Part shown: positions 47,293-56,444 of the stretch, piece after piece | Numbering within the stretch: the stretch's first letter is position 1 | How the letters are laid out: each line of letters begins with the position of its first letter | From: Marinospirillum minutulum DSM 6287 | Lineage (GTDB): Bacteria; Pseudomonadota; Gammaproteobacteria; Pseudomonadales; Halomonadaceae | Direction of reading: 5' to 3' | Assembly: GCF_000422325.1 (NCBI RefSeq) | Contig: NZ_AULO01000013.1 | Location: forward strand, 1-64,000 | DNA length: 64,000 nucleotides | Notes under the pieces: generated by a model | The model's input: the letters and a program-made list of their open reading frames with translations, nothing else | What the model was told of the DNA's origin: nothing | Databases searched by the model: none | Translations under genes and position numbers: made by a program

Positions 47293-48440
47293 AACCAGCC
47301 TTTGCGCTTAAAATAGTAAAGCATGGACGCTATTATAATTAACATTAAGCCCCAAGCAGCTGGGTAACCAAAAGCCCAGTTTAGCTCGGGCATATTCCAT
47401 ACGCTTGTTTCAGGGTTAAAGTTCATTCCATAAACACCCACAATAAAGGTGAGTGGAATAAATAGCGTAGAAATGACTGTCAGTACTTTCATTACTTCAT
47501 TCATACGGCTACTGAGTGATGACATATACATATCGTAAAGGCTAAATACCAACTCGCGCTGGCTTTCAACACTATCAATTACCTGTACAAGATGGTCGTA
47601 AACATCACGCAAATAAACTTTAATTTCCGGGCTAATCAGTGGTGAATCATCTCTAATTAAACTGTTAATTCCATCTCGCAAAGACCAAACTGACTTTCTA
47701 AAAAAGATAAGATCACGCCGCAAAGCATGAATGCTTTGTAAATCTGAAGGATCTGGTTGATCTAGCACCCTTTCTTCCATGCTTTCAATGGTTTCGTTAA
47801 TAAAATCTAAAGCAGTGAAGTAATGGTCAACCAGATTGTCTAACAAGGCATAGGTTAAAAAGTCGATACTATGACGGCGTAAACGGGTATTAGCTACCAG
47901 CATACGGCGAATGACTGGATCAAATAGTGGGTCATCACTTTCTTGAAACGATAAGACAAAGTTTTTACCTAAAACCAAGCTAACCTGTTCTGATTTAAGC
48001 TCTGTTGCATCGCCTTCTTGACGTGCCGTTATCATTCGCCCCACAACAAAAATAACCTCGCCATAAGGTTCTACTTTAGGGCGTTGGTTAATGCTAACAA
48101 TGTCTTCTTGAACCAAGGGGTGCAGTTCAAAATAGTCCATTATCTTGCGTAGCTGGGTAATATCATGCAAACCTTGAATCTGAATCCAAGTTTTACTACT
48201 GGGGCGCATATAAGCAGCCGTTGGATCTAGCGCATCAATAGTAAAAGAGTCATAACGGTTAGCATCGTAATCATGCACCGTCATGCGCATTGCTTCTAAC
48301 TTCTGCTCACCCGTGTGTTGCAAAAACCCCGGTGGTTGACCGGGTTTTTTTCGCTGTACTTCAGCAGCCGAACGGTTAAATAGGCTGCGAAAGCCACTGG
48401 ATGACTCATTGTTTTGCTGATTCAAACCCATGCTATGCAC
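47289..48440 (-). CDS. corA: CorA-family magnesium/cobalt transporter
   Basis: 383 residues. Large cytoplasmic funnel domain, long stalk helix ('DVYDHLVQVIDSVESQRELV'; about 285), then two C-terminal membrane helices with the selectivity motif GMN in 'VGVYGMNFNPE' (about 338). The N-terminal 60 residues are polar and variable; the ATG at 48431 is an alternative start. Mg2+ is the likely main substrate. Confidence 0.9.
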   Translation of the reverse strand: MHSMGLNQQNNESSSGFRSLFNRSAAEVQRKKPGQPPGFLQHTGEQKLEAMRMTVHDYDANRYDSFTIDALDPTAAYMRPSSKTWIQIQGLHDITQLRKIMDYFELHPLVQEDIVSINQRPKVEPYGEVIFVVGRMITARQEGDATELKSEQVSLVLGKNFVLSFQESDDPLFDPVIRRMLVANTRLRRHSIDFLTYALLDNLVDHYFTALDFINETIESMEERVLDQPDPSDLQSIHALRRDLIFFRKSVWSLRDGINSLIRDDSPLISPEIKVYLRDVYDHLVQVIDSVESQRELVFSLYDMYMSSLSSRMNEVMKVLTVISTLFIPLTFIVGVYGMNFNPETSVWNMPELNWAFGYPAAWGLMLIIIASMLYYFKRKGWF

Positions 48441-48470
48441 TCATTCATTTGTGAAGGCTTCAACCTGACT

Positions 48471-49469
48471 CTACCAGCCTTGGGTATGCTGTCTAACGAG
48501 CTCTTGCATCATTTGAATATGTTCAGAACGCGCATTTAGGGCAGGTATATAAGTAAAACCTTTACCGCCTGCTTCTTCATAATATTCACGGTTTTCTTCT
48601 TCAATTTCTTCAAGCGTTTCTAAGCAATCAGCACTAAAACCCGGACAAATAACAGAGATACCTTCTGTTTTAGCCGCGCCTAAGCTTTTCATGGTTTCAT
48701 CAGTATAGGGCTGTAACCAAGGCTCACGACCAAAACGCGATTGGTAGGTAAGCTTCCATTGTTCTGGCTGTAAACCTAGCTCGGCAGCTAAAGCCTTGGC
48801 TGTGGCTTTGCAATGCCTTGCATAAGGATCACCTTTAGCGGTGTAACGCTGGGGAATACCGTGAAAGGACATAATAAGTAATTCACTGGCTTTGCCCTGA
48901 CTTTGCCAAGACTGACGCACTGATTCAGCCAAAGCTTTTATGTAAGCAGGGTAGGTAGCATAATCACGAATAAAACGCAGTTCTGGCCAGTGAGGGCATT
49001 TTTTTAGGCTAGCTGCTAAACGATCAAACGCAGCGGCTGTAGTAGAAGAAGAAAACTGCGGGTACATAGGCAGCACAAGCAGTTTTTCTACACCTAGCTC
49101 GCGCATCTGGCGCCCTACATCTTCCATAGAGGGTGAACCATAAGTCATGGCTAGCAATACGGGTATTTTTTCGCCTAGCGTGGCTTCCAATTTGGCTTCT
49201 AACCCTTGGCGTTGCTGCTTGCTAATTGCCAAGAGGGGTGAGCCTTCTTCAGTCCATACCTGTTGGTAGTTTTTAGCAACTCGACTTGGACGAAAGCGCA
49301 AAATAATGCCATGTAATATAAGCCACCACAAAGGGCGTGCCACATCAACTACACGGCTATCCCATAAAAATTCAGCGAGGTATTTTTTTACTGCAGAAGG
49401 GGTTGGTGCATCTGGTGTTCCCAGGTTCACCAATAATACTGCAAAAGGGGGCTTTTTATTTGAAGACAC
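48471..49469 (-). CDS. hemH: Ferrochelatase
   Basis: 332 residues. Inserts Fe2+ into protoporphyrin IX. 'VLLVNLGTPDAPTPSAVKKYL' (key 'LVNLGTPD'), 'SFHGIPQRYTAKGDPY' (His of the metal site, about 203) and 'VICPGFSADCLETLEEIEEE' (key 'PGFSADCLETLEE', catalytic Glu) are all present. Monocistronic. Confidence 0.95.
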   Translation of the reverse strand: MSSNKKPPFAVLLVNLGTPDAPTPSAVKKYLAEFLWDSRVVDVARPLWWLILHGIILRFRPSRVAKNYQQVWTEEGSPLLAISKQQRQGLEAKLEATLGEKIPVLLAMTYGSPSMEDVGRQMRELGVEKLLVLPMYPQFSSSTTAAAFDRLAASLKKCPHWPELRFIRDYATYPAYIKALAESVRQSWQSQGKASELLIMSFHGIPQRYTAKGDPYARHCKATAKALAAELGLQPEQWKLTYQSRFGREPWLQPYTDETMKSLGAAKTEGISVICPGFSADCLETLEEIEEENREYYEEAGGKGFTYIPALNARSEHIQMMQELVRQHTQGW

Positions 49470-49583
49470 GGACTAACCTCGTTAGTTGGTAAAATGACAC
49501 TAGCCGTCATATTACCAAATCAGCCGCTCTACCTCTATCAATTAGCTGTGCACAAGGGTTTAAAACAGGGGTTAAAATTTAAT

Positions 49584-49859
49584 TTAAAACGAAAAGCTAA
49601 GTGGTCTAGTGTTTAAACCTTCATAAAAAGGTTCATAGTTCGTTAAAAAGGCAGGTTTAATGCCATGGCGTGCTAATTCTTCTGTTGCTTCATCTAAACT
49701 ACGAAAAACACGATGTTGTCCGCGCCAGCCAGTTAAGAACTTCACTTCTTCTGCATTACGTATTTGTACTAAGCAAAAACTACTAGCAGTGTGATTAATA
49801 ATACCTACTTGAATTTGCGGATTAAGCTCGAGTTGCTTTTTTAATTCTTTGATTTGCAT
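49584..49859 (-). CDS. Small protein of unknown function
   Basis: 91 residues. Alternating charged helix and beta segments: 'KELKKQLELNPQIQVGIIN' and 'RGQHRVFRSLDEATEELARHG'. It may belong to a small DUF6482-like group found next to hemH or metabolic genes in Pseudomonas relatives, but I am not sure. No signal peptide. Confidence 0.55.
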   Translation of the reverse strand: MQIKELKKQLELNPQIQVGIINHTASSFCLVQIRNAEEVKFLTGWRGQHRVFRSLDEATEELARHGIKPAFLTNYEPFYEGLNTRPLSFSF

Positions 49860-50007
49860 GTTTCACCTTTGTTATTAAAATAATTTCCATATCTCTTAGG
49901 TACAACTTTTGCTAAAAAGTTCAACCGTTTACCTGCATGAGTAGCTTTTTTTGAAGAACTCTGAAAACCATTCACAAGATAGCGTGCGTTCACTAAAATA
50001 GAAGAAC

Positions 50008-50421
50008 CTAACCTGTTTTTAAGGTGGGTAAGCGCCAAATAATATAAACACTCACTGCTAACGCTGTAGCTAACATTGCAAGCTTTGCCCAAAGCAGGCT
50101 AACAATAAACAAGGTAAAGCTAACACTTATCCACAATAAACTTATCGCCATTACCTTGGCTTTTACGGGCAAACCTCTGCCAGCTAAATAGTTAGCTATC
50201 ATCGGTCCGTAGCGGTGGTGGCTGGTTATCCAAGCATAAAACCTAGGTGAACTCCGTGCAAAACAGGCAGCAGCTAACAAAATAAAAGGCGTAGTTGGTA
50301 GTAAAGGTAAAAAAATGCCAATAACTCCCATCACCAAACTAAACCAACCAAAAATAAAAACTGTACGCCTAATTAAAGGGTTAGCCAGAACTTTAGGAGC
50401 TGGTAAGGGTGTAGGGGTCAC
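50008..50421 (-). CDS. YbaN-like (DUF454) inner-membrane protein
   Basis: 137 residues with two pairs of membrane helices. 'GVIGIFLPLLPTTPFILLAAACFARSSPRFYAWI' (key 'LPLLPTTPFILLAA.CFA.SS.R') is the DUF454 signature. Function unknown. It lies 22 nt after the panE-like gene on the same strand, probably co-transcribed. Confidence 0.88.
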   Translation of the reverse strand: MTPTPLPAPKVLANPLIRRTVFIFGWFSLVMGVIGIFLPLLPTTPFILLAAACFARSSPRFYAWITSHHRYGPMIANYLAGRGLPVKAKVMAISLLWISVSFTLFIVSLLWAKLAMLATALAVSVYIIWRLPTLKTG

Positions 50422-50443
50422 TGGCTTGTCTTCTCTCTTATTT

Positions 50444-51385
50444 TTAATTAGCTAACCTGAGCAATGCATTTACCGTAGTGGTGTAAGGTGCATCAATACC
50501 TAAAATTTCTGAACGGCGCAGCACAGCACCAGCAATGCTATCCAATTCTAAAGGGCGGCCTTTTTCTTTATCGACCAGCATAGAGGTTTTAATGGCATTA
50601 AAGCTGCTTATCAGCTCAAACATTTCAACAACATCTTTTTTACCTAGCTCTAAACCATCGGCTTTGGCTGCTTTGGCTGTTTCCATCATCATGCCATACA
50701 CAAGTTTACTTAACTCAGGATGCCGAGTCAGGCTTTGAGTGTCTAGCCCAGTTAAAGCAGAAATAGGATTCACCCCATTATTGATTACTAGCTTACGCCA
50801 AAGTTCATAACCTATAGCAGTAGAAACGGTTGTAGGAATACCCGCCTGCACAAATGCTGTTTGCAGTGTTTCGACTAGTAAACACCTTGCATCTGGCTGC
50901 TTCGATGCCGCAGGCCATTCACCCATAACAATTTGTGCAACCCCCTCTGCTTCAACCACACCTGGCTTAATAATATGACCACCAATACGTACAGCCAAAC
51001 CACCTAACACACGTTTTTCACCCAGCAGTTGAGCAATTAAAGGCTCATTATCCACACCATTTTGTAACGATAGCACTGGCACTTGGCTTGATTTCAACCA
51101 AGATTCTAGTTCGTTTAATACCGCTTGGGTGGCTGTCGATTTTAGCGCAATAACAATCACATCAAAGTCACTGGACTGATAGTTTTGCATTAGGGTGGTA
51201 TGATCCACCGCCGGTAGCTGGCAAGCCAGTTGCTGCCCTTCATAGTGAACAAGCAAACCGTTTTTTTGTAATGCTGCTAGGTGTTCTCCACGGGCAGTTA
51301 AGACAACTTCATGCCCTGCTTCAGCCAGTCTTGCGCTGTAATACCCGCCAATACCACCTGCACCAATCATAAGTAATTTGAGCAT
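50444..51385 (-). CDS. 2-dehydropantoate 2-reductase family enzyme (PanE-like)
   Basis: 313 residues. 'KLLMIGAGGIGGYYSARLAEAGHEV' (key 'GAGGIGGYYSARL') binds NADPH; 'WRKLVINNGVNPISALTGL' (about 192) is the catalytic Lys/Asn region; 'LELDSIAGAVLRRSEILGIDAPY' (about 279; key 'ELDSIAGAV') is the C-domain signature. It reduces ketopantoate to pantoate for CoA synthesis, or a similar 2-oxo acid. Divergent from the TRAP locus. Confidence 0.85.
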   Translation of the reverse strand: MLKLLMIGAGGIGGYYSARLAEAGHEVVLTARGEHLAALQKNGLLVHYEGQQLACQLPAVDHTTLMQNYQSSDFDVIVIALKSTATQAVLNELESWLKSSQVPVLSLQNGVDNEPLIAQLLGEKRVLGGLAVRIGGHIIKPGVVEAEGVAQIVMGEWPAASKQPDARCLLVETLQTAFVQAGIPTTVSTAIGYELWRKLVINNGVNPISALTGLDTQSLTRHPELSKLVYGMMMETAKAAKADGLELGKKDVVEMFELISSFNAIKTSMLVDKEKGRPLELDSIAGAVLRRSEILGIDAPYTTTVNALLRLAN

Positions 51386-51595
51386 AACAAGCCTTTGAAT
51401 TTAGTTTCTTAAATTAATGAATAGCTGATGCCTAAAGCGGCAAAATAGCAAGTATACCTAGCTGTAACAACAATCCATTTCTTCCATATATTGAAAACAG
51501 ATTTCTATATTTGACAGAAAATTCTAAAGGCACTAATCTAAATTTCCAACAGCAAATATTTACACCAATAAAACTGCATAAAAAACGAGGTAAGT

Positions 51596-52594
51596 ATGAA
51601 AAAACTTTTAAAAGTCGGCGGAAAACTTCTTTCGGTTAGTGCACTTGCACTAGCAATGGGATTGACCCAAGCTCAGGCAGGCTCTGAGCTAACCATTAAA
51701 GCATCTCACGCTGCATCCACAACCAATACTGGTCATAAAGCCTTGGAGCTGATGGATCGTGAATTACGTGAACGTACTGATGGTCGTATTAGCATAGAAA
51801 TTTTCCCTAATGGTCAGCTAGGTGGCGAAAGGGAGCTAATTGAGAGTATTCAGCTAGGTAATATAGATTTAATTTTTGTTTCTTCCGCACCACTAGCTAG
51901 CTTTAACAAGCAGTTTTTTGCGCTAGACATGCCTTTTCTATTCAAAGATCGCGCTTCAGTTTATAAGGTGTTAGACGGTGAAATTGGTCAGGAGCTTCTA
52001 CAAAGCCTAAATAGAGTCGGCCTTTCAGGTTTAGGTTACTGGGAAAATGGTTTCCGTCAGCTAACTAATAACTCGCGTGTAATCCGTACCTCAGATGACC
52101 TTAAAGGTCTTCGTATGCGTACTATGGAAAATGAAATTCACCTAATGGCTTGGCGCGAATTAGGTACTAATCCTGCACCTTTAGCTTTCAGTGAACTTTA
52201 TACTGCACTTCAACAAGGTACTTTTGAAGCTCAGGAAGGCCCAATCAACCTCTTCCGTGATATGCGTTTTGATGAAGTACAAAAACACATCAGTATTACC
52301 AACCATATTTACTCTCCTTTTGTTGTGCTAATGAACCCAGAACTACAAGCCCGATTAAGTAAAAAAGATCAGGCTATTTTCACTGAGATCTTCCAAGAGG
52401 CTAAAGCTTACCAAAGAGGTTTAGCACAAAAAGCAGATAGTGAAGCTTCAGCACAACTTAAGGGTGTAACCATTACTAGCCTAACAGCAGAAGAGCTAAA
52501 TACTTTCTCGTCAAAAATGAAACCTGTTTACGATAAGATCAAAAAAATTGTTGGTGCCGATTTAGCTGATCGTATTGTTAAAGCAGCACAATAA
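51596..52594 (+). CDS. TRAP transporter solute-binding protein (DctP family)
   Basis: 332 residues. Signal peptide cut after 'AQAQA' (about 28). 'IKASHAASTTNTGHKALELM', 'IEIFPNGQLGGERELIESIQLG' (key 'FPNGQLGGERE', about 72) and 'LKGLRMRTMENEIHLMAWRELG' (key 'LKGLRMRT', Arg for the carboxylate) are typical of DctP proteins that bind small carboxylic acids. GAGG lies 6 nt before the ATG. First gene of a TRAP-aldolase operon. Confidence 0.9.
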   Translation: MKKLLKVGGKLLSVSALALAMGLTQAQAGSELTIKASHAASTTNTGHKALELMDRELRERTDGRISIEIFPNGQLGGERELIESIQLGNIDLIFVSSAPLASFNKQFFALDMPFLFKDRASVYKVLDGEIGQELLQSLNRVGLSGLGYWENGFRQLTNNSRVIRTSDDLKGLRMRTMENEIHLMAWRELGTNPAPLAFSELYTALQQGTFEAQEGPINLFRDMRFDEVQKHISITNHIYSPFVVLMNPELQARLSKKDQAIFTEIFQEAKAYQRGLAQKADSEASAQLKGVTITSLTAEELNTFSSKMKPVYDKIKKIVGADLADRIVKAAQ

Positions 52595-52606
52595 GTGTAT
52601 TCCCAA

Positions 52607-52622
52607 GCAGGCTTCGGCCTGC
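52607..52622 (+). other. UUCG-capped hairpin between dctP- and dctQ-like genes
   Basis: GCAGGC-TTCG-GCCTGC forms a perfect stem with a C(UUCG)G tetraloop, not directly followed by a T run. Such stems protect the 3' end of binding-protein mRNA and give excess binding protein over the permease. Confidence 0.7.
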
Positions 52623-52644
52623 CCTGCTATAGGCTTTTTCATCA

Positions 52645-53130
52645 ATGAAATTCCTCGACAATTACTTTGAAGAAATTCTGCTAGTTGCATTAATTAGCAT
52701 TATGTCAGCGTTAATTATTGCGCAGATTTTCATGCGCTTTGTTGTGGGTTCTTCTATTACCTGGTCAGAAGAACTAGCACGCTACCTGTTTATCTGGATG
52801 ACTTGGATAGGTGCAAGTTATGGTATTAAAAAACAAGCACATATTCGTGTCTCCACTTTTGCCAATAAACTACCGCTTAAAATACAACACCATTTCAATA
52901 TATTGCTTCACTTAGTTTTCCTGTTTTTCTGCATTCTTGTAGTAAAAGAAGGTATCGCACTAACTGAAAAGATATTTCGATTTAACCAGCGCTCTGCTTC
53001 TATTGGCATTAGCATGGGGTACGTATATTTGGCTCCAGTAGTCGGGCTTTCTTTATCTGCTTTACGTTTGGTGCAAGCAATTTATCAAGAGATTTGCTTT
53101 ATTCGTAATCCAAAAGGTGAAGCCCTATGA
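52645..53130 (+). CDS. TRAP transporter small permease (DctQ family)
   Basis: 161 residues, four membrane helices. 'SITWSEELARYLFIWMTWIGASYGIKKQAHI' (key 'WSEELARYLFIW') is the DctQ signature. It overlaps the large permease gene by 4 nt. Confidence 0.92.
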   Translation: MKFLDNYFEEILLVALISIMSALIIAQIFMRFVVGSSITWSEELARYLFIWMTWIGASYGIKKQAHIRVSTFANKLPLKIQHHFNILLHLVFLFFCILVVKEGIALTEKIFRFNQRSASIGISMGYVYLAPVVGLSLSALRLVQAIYQEICFIRNPKGEAL

Positions 53131-54410
53131 CAGCGCTAATTCTTTTTGGTTTATTTACTTTCTTATTATTTTTAAGCGTCCCTATTGCTATAGGTTTAGG
53201 CTTAGCTTCCACTGCCGCTTTACTATTCAGTGGAAAAGTTAGCTCAAGTTATGTCGCCCAAGGGCTAGTAACCTCCATAGATTCCTTCCCCTTAATGGCA
53301 GTACCTTTTTTCATCTTAGCTGGTAATTTAATGAGCCAGGGTGGGTTATCAGAACGCTTGCTTTCTGTAGGTAAAATACTCTTTGGACGCTTCAATGGTG
53401 GCATGGCTGTTATTGCCGTAGTCACCTGCATGTTCTTTGGTGCTATTTCTGGCTCTGGCCCTGCAACCGTTGCTGCTGTAGGTGCAATACTACTGCCAGC
53501 CATGACAAAAGGTGGTTACCGTCCGGCCTTTTCTACGGGTTTAATTGCTTCAGCTGGTAGCTTAGGAATAGTCATTCCACCGAGTATTCCCATGATAATT
53601 TATGCCTCCTCTGCCAATGTCTCAGTAACTGAGCTGTTTTTAGCAGGCATTATTCCGGGGTTGCTTATTGGTATTTTTCTAATTGCCTATGCTTGGTTTG
53701 TTGGCAAGCGTGAAAGTGTTGGCTTAAAAGAACCTACACCCACTTTAGGTGAAGCATTAAAAACTATTTACGATGCTAAGTGGGCTTTATTAGTACCGGT
53801 CATTATTTTGGGTGGTATTTATGGCGGTGTATTTACACCCACCGAAGCTGCCGCTGTAGCTGTATTTTATGGCTTAATTGTTGGCGTGTTTCTTTACAAA
53901 GAGTTATCACTTAAAAAGCTTTATACCATTCTTGCCGATTCAGCTTTAATTACCTCAACCATTATGATCATTGTTGGTGCTGCTACCATTTTTGGACGGG
54001 TATTAACAATTGAGCGAATCCCAGTTCAACTAGCTGATTACACCTTAGAAATTGTTAGCAACCCTTTATTATTATTGCTACTGATAAACGTATTGCTGTT
54101 AGTGATAGGCACGTTTATGGAAACGCTAGCGGCAATAATTATCTTAACACCCATCCTATTACCTATCGCTGCTGGCATAGGCGTACATCCTGTACATTTT
54201 GGCATCATTATGATTGTTAACTTAGCTATAGGAATGATAACGCCACCTGTTGGGGTGAATCTCTTTGTAGCCTCAAGAGTTGCGTCTTTATCGCTTGAAA
54301 AGGTTATGCGTAGTGCTGTGCCTTTTGTGATTGTGATGCTGGTTGCTCTGTTACTAATTACTTACCTACCTTTTATATCGTTGGGTTTAAGTAATTTAAT
54401 TAATAACTAA
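53127..54410 (+). CDS. TRAP transporter large permease (DctM family)
   Basis: 427 residues, about 12 membrane helices. 'VPFFILAGNLMSQGGLSERLL', 'FGAISGSGPATVAAVGAILLPAM' (key 'SGSGPATVAAVG') and 'LGIVIPPSIPMIIYA' are DctM motifs; 'MITPPVGVNLFVA' closes the second half. It uses the sodium gradient, consistent with the Mrp system elsewhere in the window. Confidence 0.93.
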   Translation: MTALILFGLFTFLLFLSVPIAIGLGLASTAALLFSGKVSSSYVAQGLVTSIDSFPLMAVPFFILAGNLMSQGGLSERLLSVGKILFGRFNGGMAVIAVVTCMFFGAISGSGPATVAAVGAILLPAMTKGGYRPAFSTGLIASAGSLGIVIPPSIPMIIYASSANVSVTELFLAGIIPGLLIGIFLIAYAWFVGKRESVGLKEPTPTLGEALKTIYDAKWALLVPVIILGGIYGGVFTPTEAAAVAVFYGLIVGVFLYKELSLKKLYTILADSALITSTIMIIVGAATIFGRVLTIERIPVQLADYTLEIVSNPLLLLLLINVLLLVIGTFMETLAAIIILTPILLPIAAGIGVHPVHFGIIMIVNLAIGMITPPVGVNLFVASRVASLSLEKVMRSAVPFVIVMLVALLLITYLPFISLGLSNLINN

Positions 54411-54422
54411 TTGAGAAAAAAT

Positions 54423-55334
54423 ATGAGTAAAAAACTTAAAGCCCTCATCATCGGTCCAGGCAATATCGGCACCGACCTGTTGATGAAAATGCAACGCTCT
54501 GAATGGATAGAACCCGTTTGGATGGTAGGTATTGATCCAACCTCAGAAGGTTTAAAACGTGCCGAAGCCATGGGCATTAAAACCTGTGCAACAGGCGTAG
54601 ATGGTGTGTTAGAGCACATTGTCAAAGATGATATCCGCATTGCCTTTGATGCCACCTCAGCCTACGTTCATGCTGAAAACAGCCGCAAGCTGAATGAACT
54701 AGGCGTGATTATGATTGACCTAACACCGGCTGCGATTGGTCCTTTTTGTGTGCCACCGGTGAACTTGGTTGAACAAACTAAAAACCTTGCCATGAACGTG
54801 AATATGGTGACCTGTGGTGGGCAAGCCACTATTCCTATGGTCGCGGCCATTTCCCGTGTGCAACCAGTTGAATACGGAGAAATTGTTGCCACCGTTTCTT
54901 CACGCTCTGTTGGCCCGGGTACACGCGTTAATATTGATGAATTTACTCGTACTACCGCCAGCGGTGTAGAGCAGGTGGGTGGTGCTAAAAAAGGCAAGGC
55001 AATCATTGTTATTAACCCTGCCGAGCCGCCTTTAATGATGCGCGATACCGTGCATTGCTTAACCGAAACGACGCCTGACCAAGCGGCGATTACTGAATCC
55101 ATTCATGCCATGGTTAAAGAAGTGCAACGCTATGTGCCCGGTTATCAGCTAGTCAATGGTCCAGTGTTTGATGGCAAGCGTGTGTCTTGCTTTATGCAGG
55201 TGGAAGGCTTGGGTGATTTTCTACCCAAGTACGCCGGTAATCTCGACATAATGACCGCAGCAGCACTGCGTACCGCAGAAATGTTTGCTGAAGAAGCGGC
55301 CAATCAGTCCATCACATTACCCGCTCGCGGCTAG
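54423..55334 (+). CDS. Acetaldehyde dehydrogenase (acetylating)
   Basis: 303 residues from the ATG giving [18 protein letters not shown]; a TTG at 54411 adds four residues only. It converts acetaldehyde, CoA and NAD+ to acetyl-CoA (MhpF/DmpF/BphJ family). The NAD motif is '[14 protein letters not shown]', the catalytic Cys lies in '[17 protein letters not shown]' (about 128-132). It normally forms a channelling complex with the aldolase encoded next. Confidence 0.93.
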   Translation: MSKKLKALIIGPGNIGTDLLMKMQRSEWIEPVWMVGIDPTSEGLKRAEAMGIKTCATGVDGVLEHIVKDDIRIAFDATSAYVHAENSRKLNELGVIMIDLTPAAIGPFCVPPVNLVEQTKNLAMNVNMVTCGGQATIPMVAAISRVQPVEYGEIVATVSSRSVGPGTRVNIDEFTRTTASGVEQVGGAKKGKAIIVINPAEPPLMMRDTVHCLTETTPDQAAITESIHAMVKEVQRYVPGYQLVNGPVFDGKRVSCFMQVEGLGDFLPKYAGNLDIMTAAALRTAEMFAEEAANQSITLPARG

Positions 55335-55344
55335 GAGAAACCCA

Positions 55345-56364
55345 ATGAATTTACAAGGTAAAAAAGTCACGCTACACGACATGAGCCTACGTGATGGTAT
55401 GCACGCCAAGCGTCACCAAATATCACTGGAAGAAATGGTTAATATTGCTACTGGCTTAGACCAAGCCGGTATGCCGATGATCGAAGTGACCCACGGTGAT
55501 GGCCTAGGCGGTGCTTCGGTTAACTACGGCTTCCCAGCACACAGCGATGAAGCGTACCTAAAAGCCGTTGTGCCAAAAATGAAGCAGGCTAAAATTTCAG
55601 CCCTCTTATTGCCGGGTATTGGAACGGTTGATCATTTAAACATGGCCAAAGATTGTGGTGTCACCAGTATTCGTGTAGCCACCCACTGTACCGAAGCCGA
55701 TGTGAGCCAACAGCACATTACCCAAGCCGCTAAGATGGGCATGGATACCGTCGGCTTTTTGATGATGGCGCACATGGTTAGCCCAGAAAAAATTCTGGAG
55801 CAGGCTAAGTTGATGGTCAGCTACGGTGCTAACTGCATTTATGCCACCGACTCAGCGGGTTATATGCTGCCGGATGATGTGACGGCTCGCATTGGCCTAC
55901 TGCGTAAAGAATTGCCAAAAAACATCGAAATAGGTTTTCACGGACACCACAACCTAGGTATGGGTATAGCTAACTCGCTGGCTGCCATAGAAGCCGGTGC
56001 TAGCCGCATTGATGGTTCAGTTGCAGGTTTAGGTGCTGGTGCGGGTAATACACCCCTAGAAGTTTTCTGTGCCGTGCTTGATCGCATGGGCGTAACAACG
56101 GGTGTTGATCTATTCAAAATCATGGACGTTGCTGAAGACCTAGTTGTTCCTATGATGGATCACCCCGTTCGAGTAGACCGTAACGCACTGACACTAGGCT
56201 ATGCTGGTGTTTATTCCTCTTTCCTCTTATTCGCAAAGCGTGCCGAAGAAAAATACGGCATCTCAGCCCGTGACCTTTTAGTTGAACTAGGTCGTCGCGG
56301 TACTGTGGGTGGACAAGAAGACATGATTGAAGACCTGGCTTTGACCATGGCAAAAAATAAGTAA
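55345..56364 (+). CDS. 4-hydroxy-2-oxovalerate aldolase
   Basis: 339 residues from [18 protein letters not shown], with AGGAG before the ATG; longer upstream readings overlap the previous gene. DRE-TIM metallolyase of the MhpE/DmpG family: splits 4-hydroxy-2-oxovalerate to pyruvate and acetaldehyde. '[13 protein letters not shown]' (about 13-25) has the catalytic Arg and metal Asp; '[15 protein letters not shown]' (about 193-207) the metal His pair. The adjacent acylating dehydrogenase is its usual partner. Confidence 0.93.
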   Translation: MNLQGKKVTLHDMSLRDGMHAKRHQISLEEMVNIATGLDQAGMPMIEVTHGDGLGGASVNYGFPAHSDEAYLKAVVPKMKQAKISALLLPGIGTVDHLNMAKDCGVTSIRVATHCTEADVSQQHITQAAKMGMDTVGFLMMAHMVSPEKILEQAKLMVSYGANCIYATDSAGYMLPDDVTARIGLLRKELPKNIEIGFHGHHNLGMGIANSLAAIEAGASRIDGSVAGLGAGAGNTPLEVFCAVLDRMGVTTGVDLFKIMDVAEDLVVPMMDHPVRVDRNALTLGYAGVYSSFLLFAKRAEEKYGISARDLLVELGRRGTVGGQEDMIEDLALTMAKNK

Positions 56365-56371
56365 AAGACTT

Positions 56372-56411
56372 AAGGGAGTGCTACTTTATACTATTAAAGT
56401 TACGCTCCCTT
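56372..56411 (+). terminator. Terminator after the aldolase gene
   Basis: AAGGGAG (56372-56378) pairs with CTCCCTT (56405-56411), with an inner ACTTTA/TAAAGT pairing, followed by a run of T. The FAD-dehydrogenase gene downstream may use read-through or its own promoter. Confidence 0.8.
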
Positions 56412-56444
56412 TTTTTTGAATTAAGTGTAGGAAATAGACACCGC

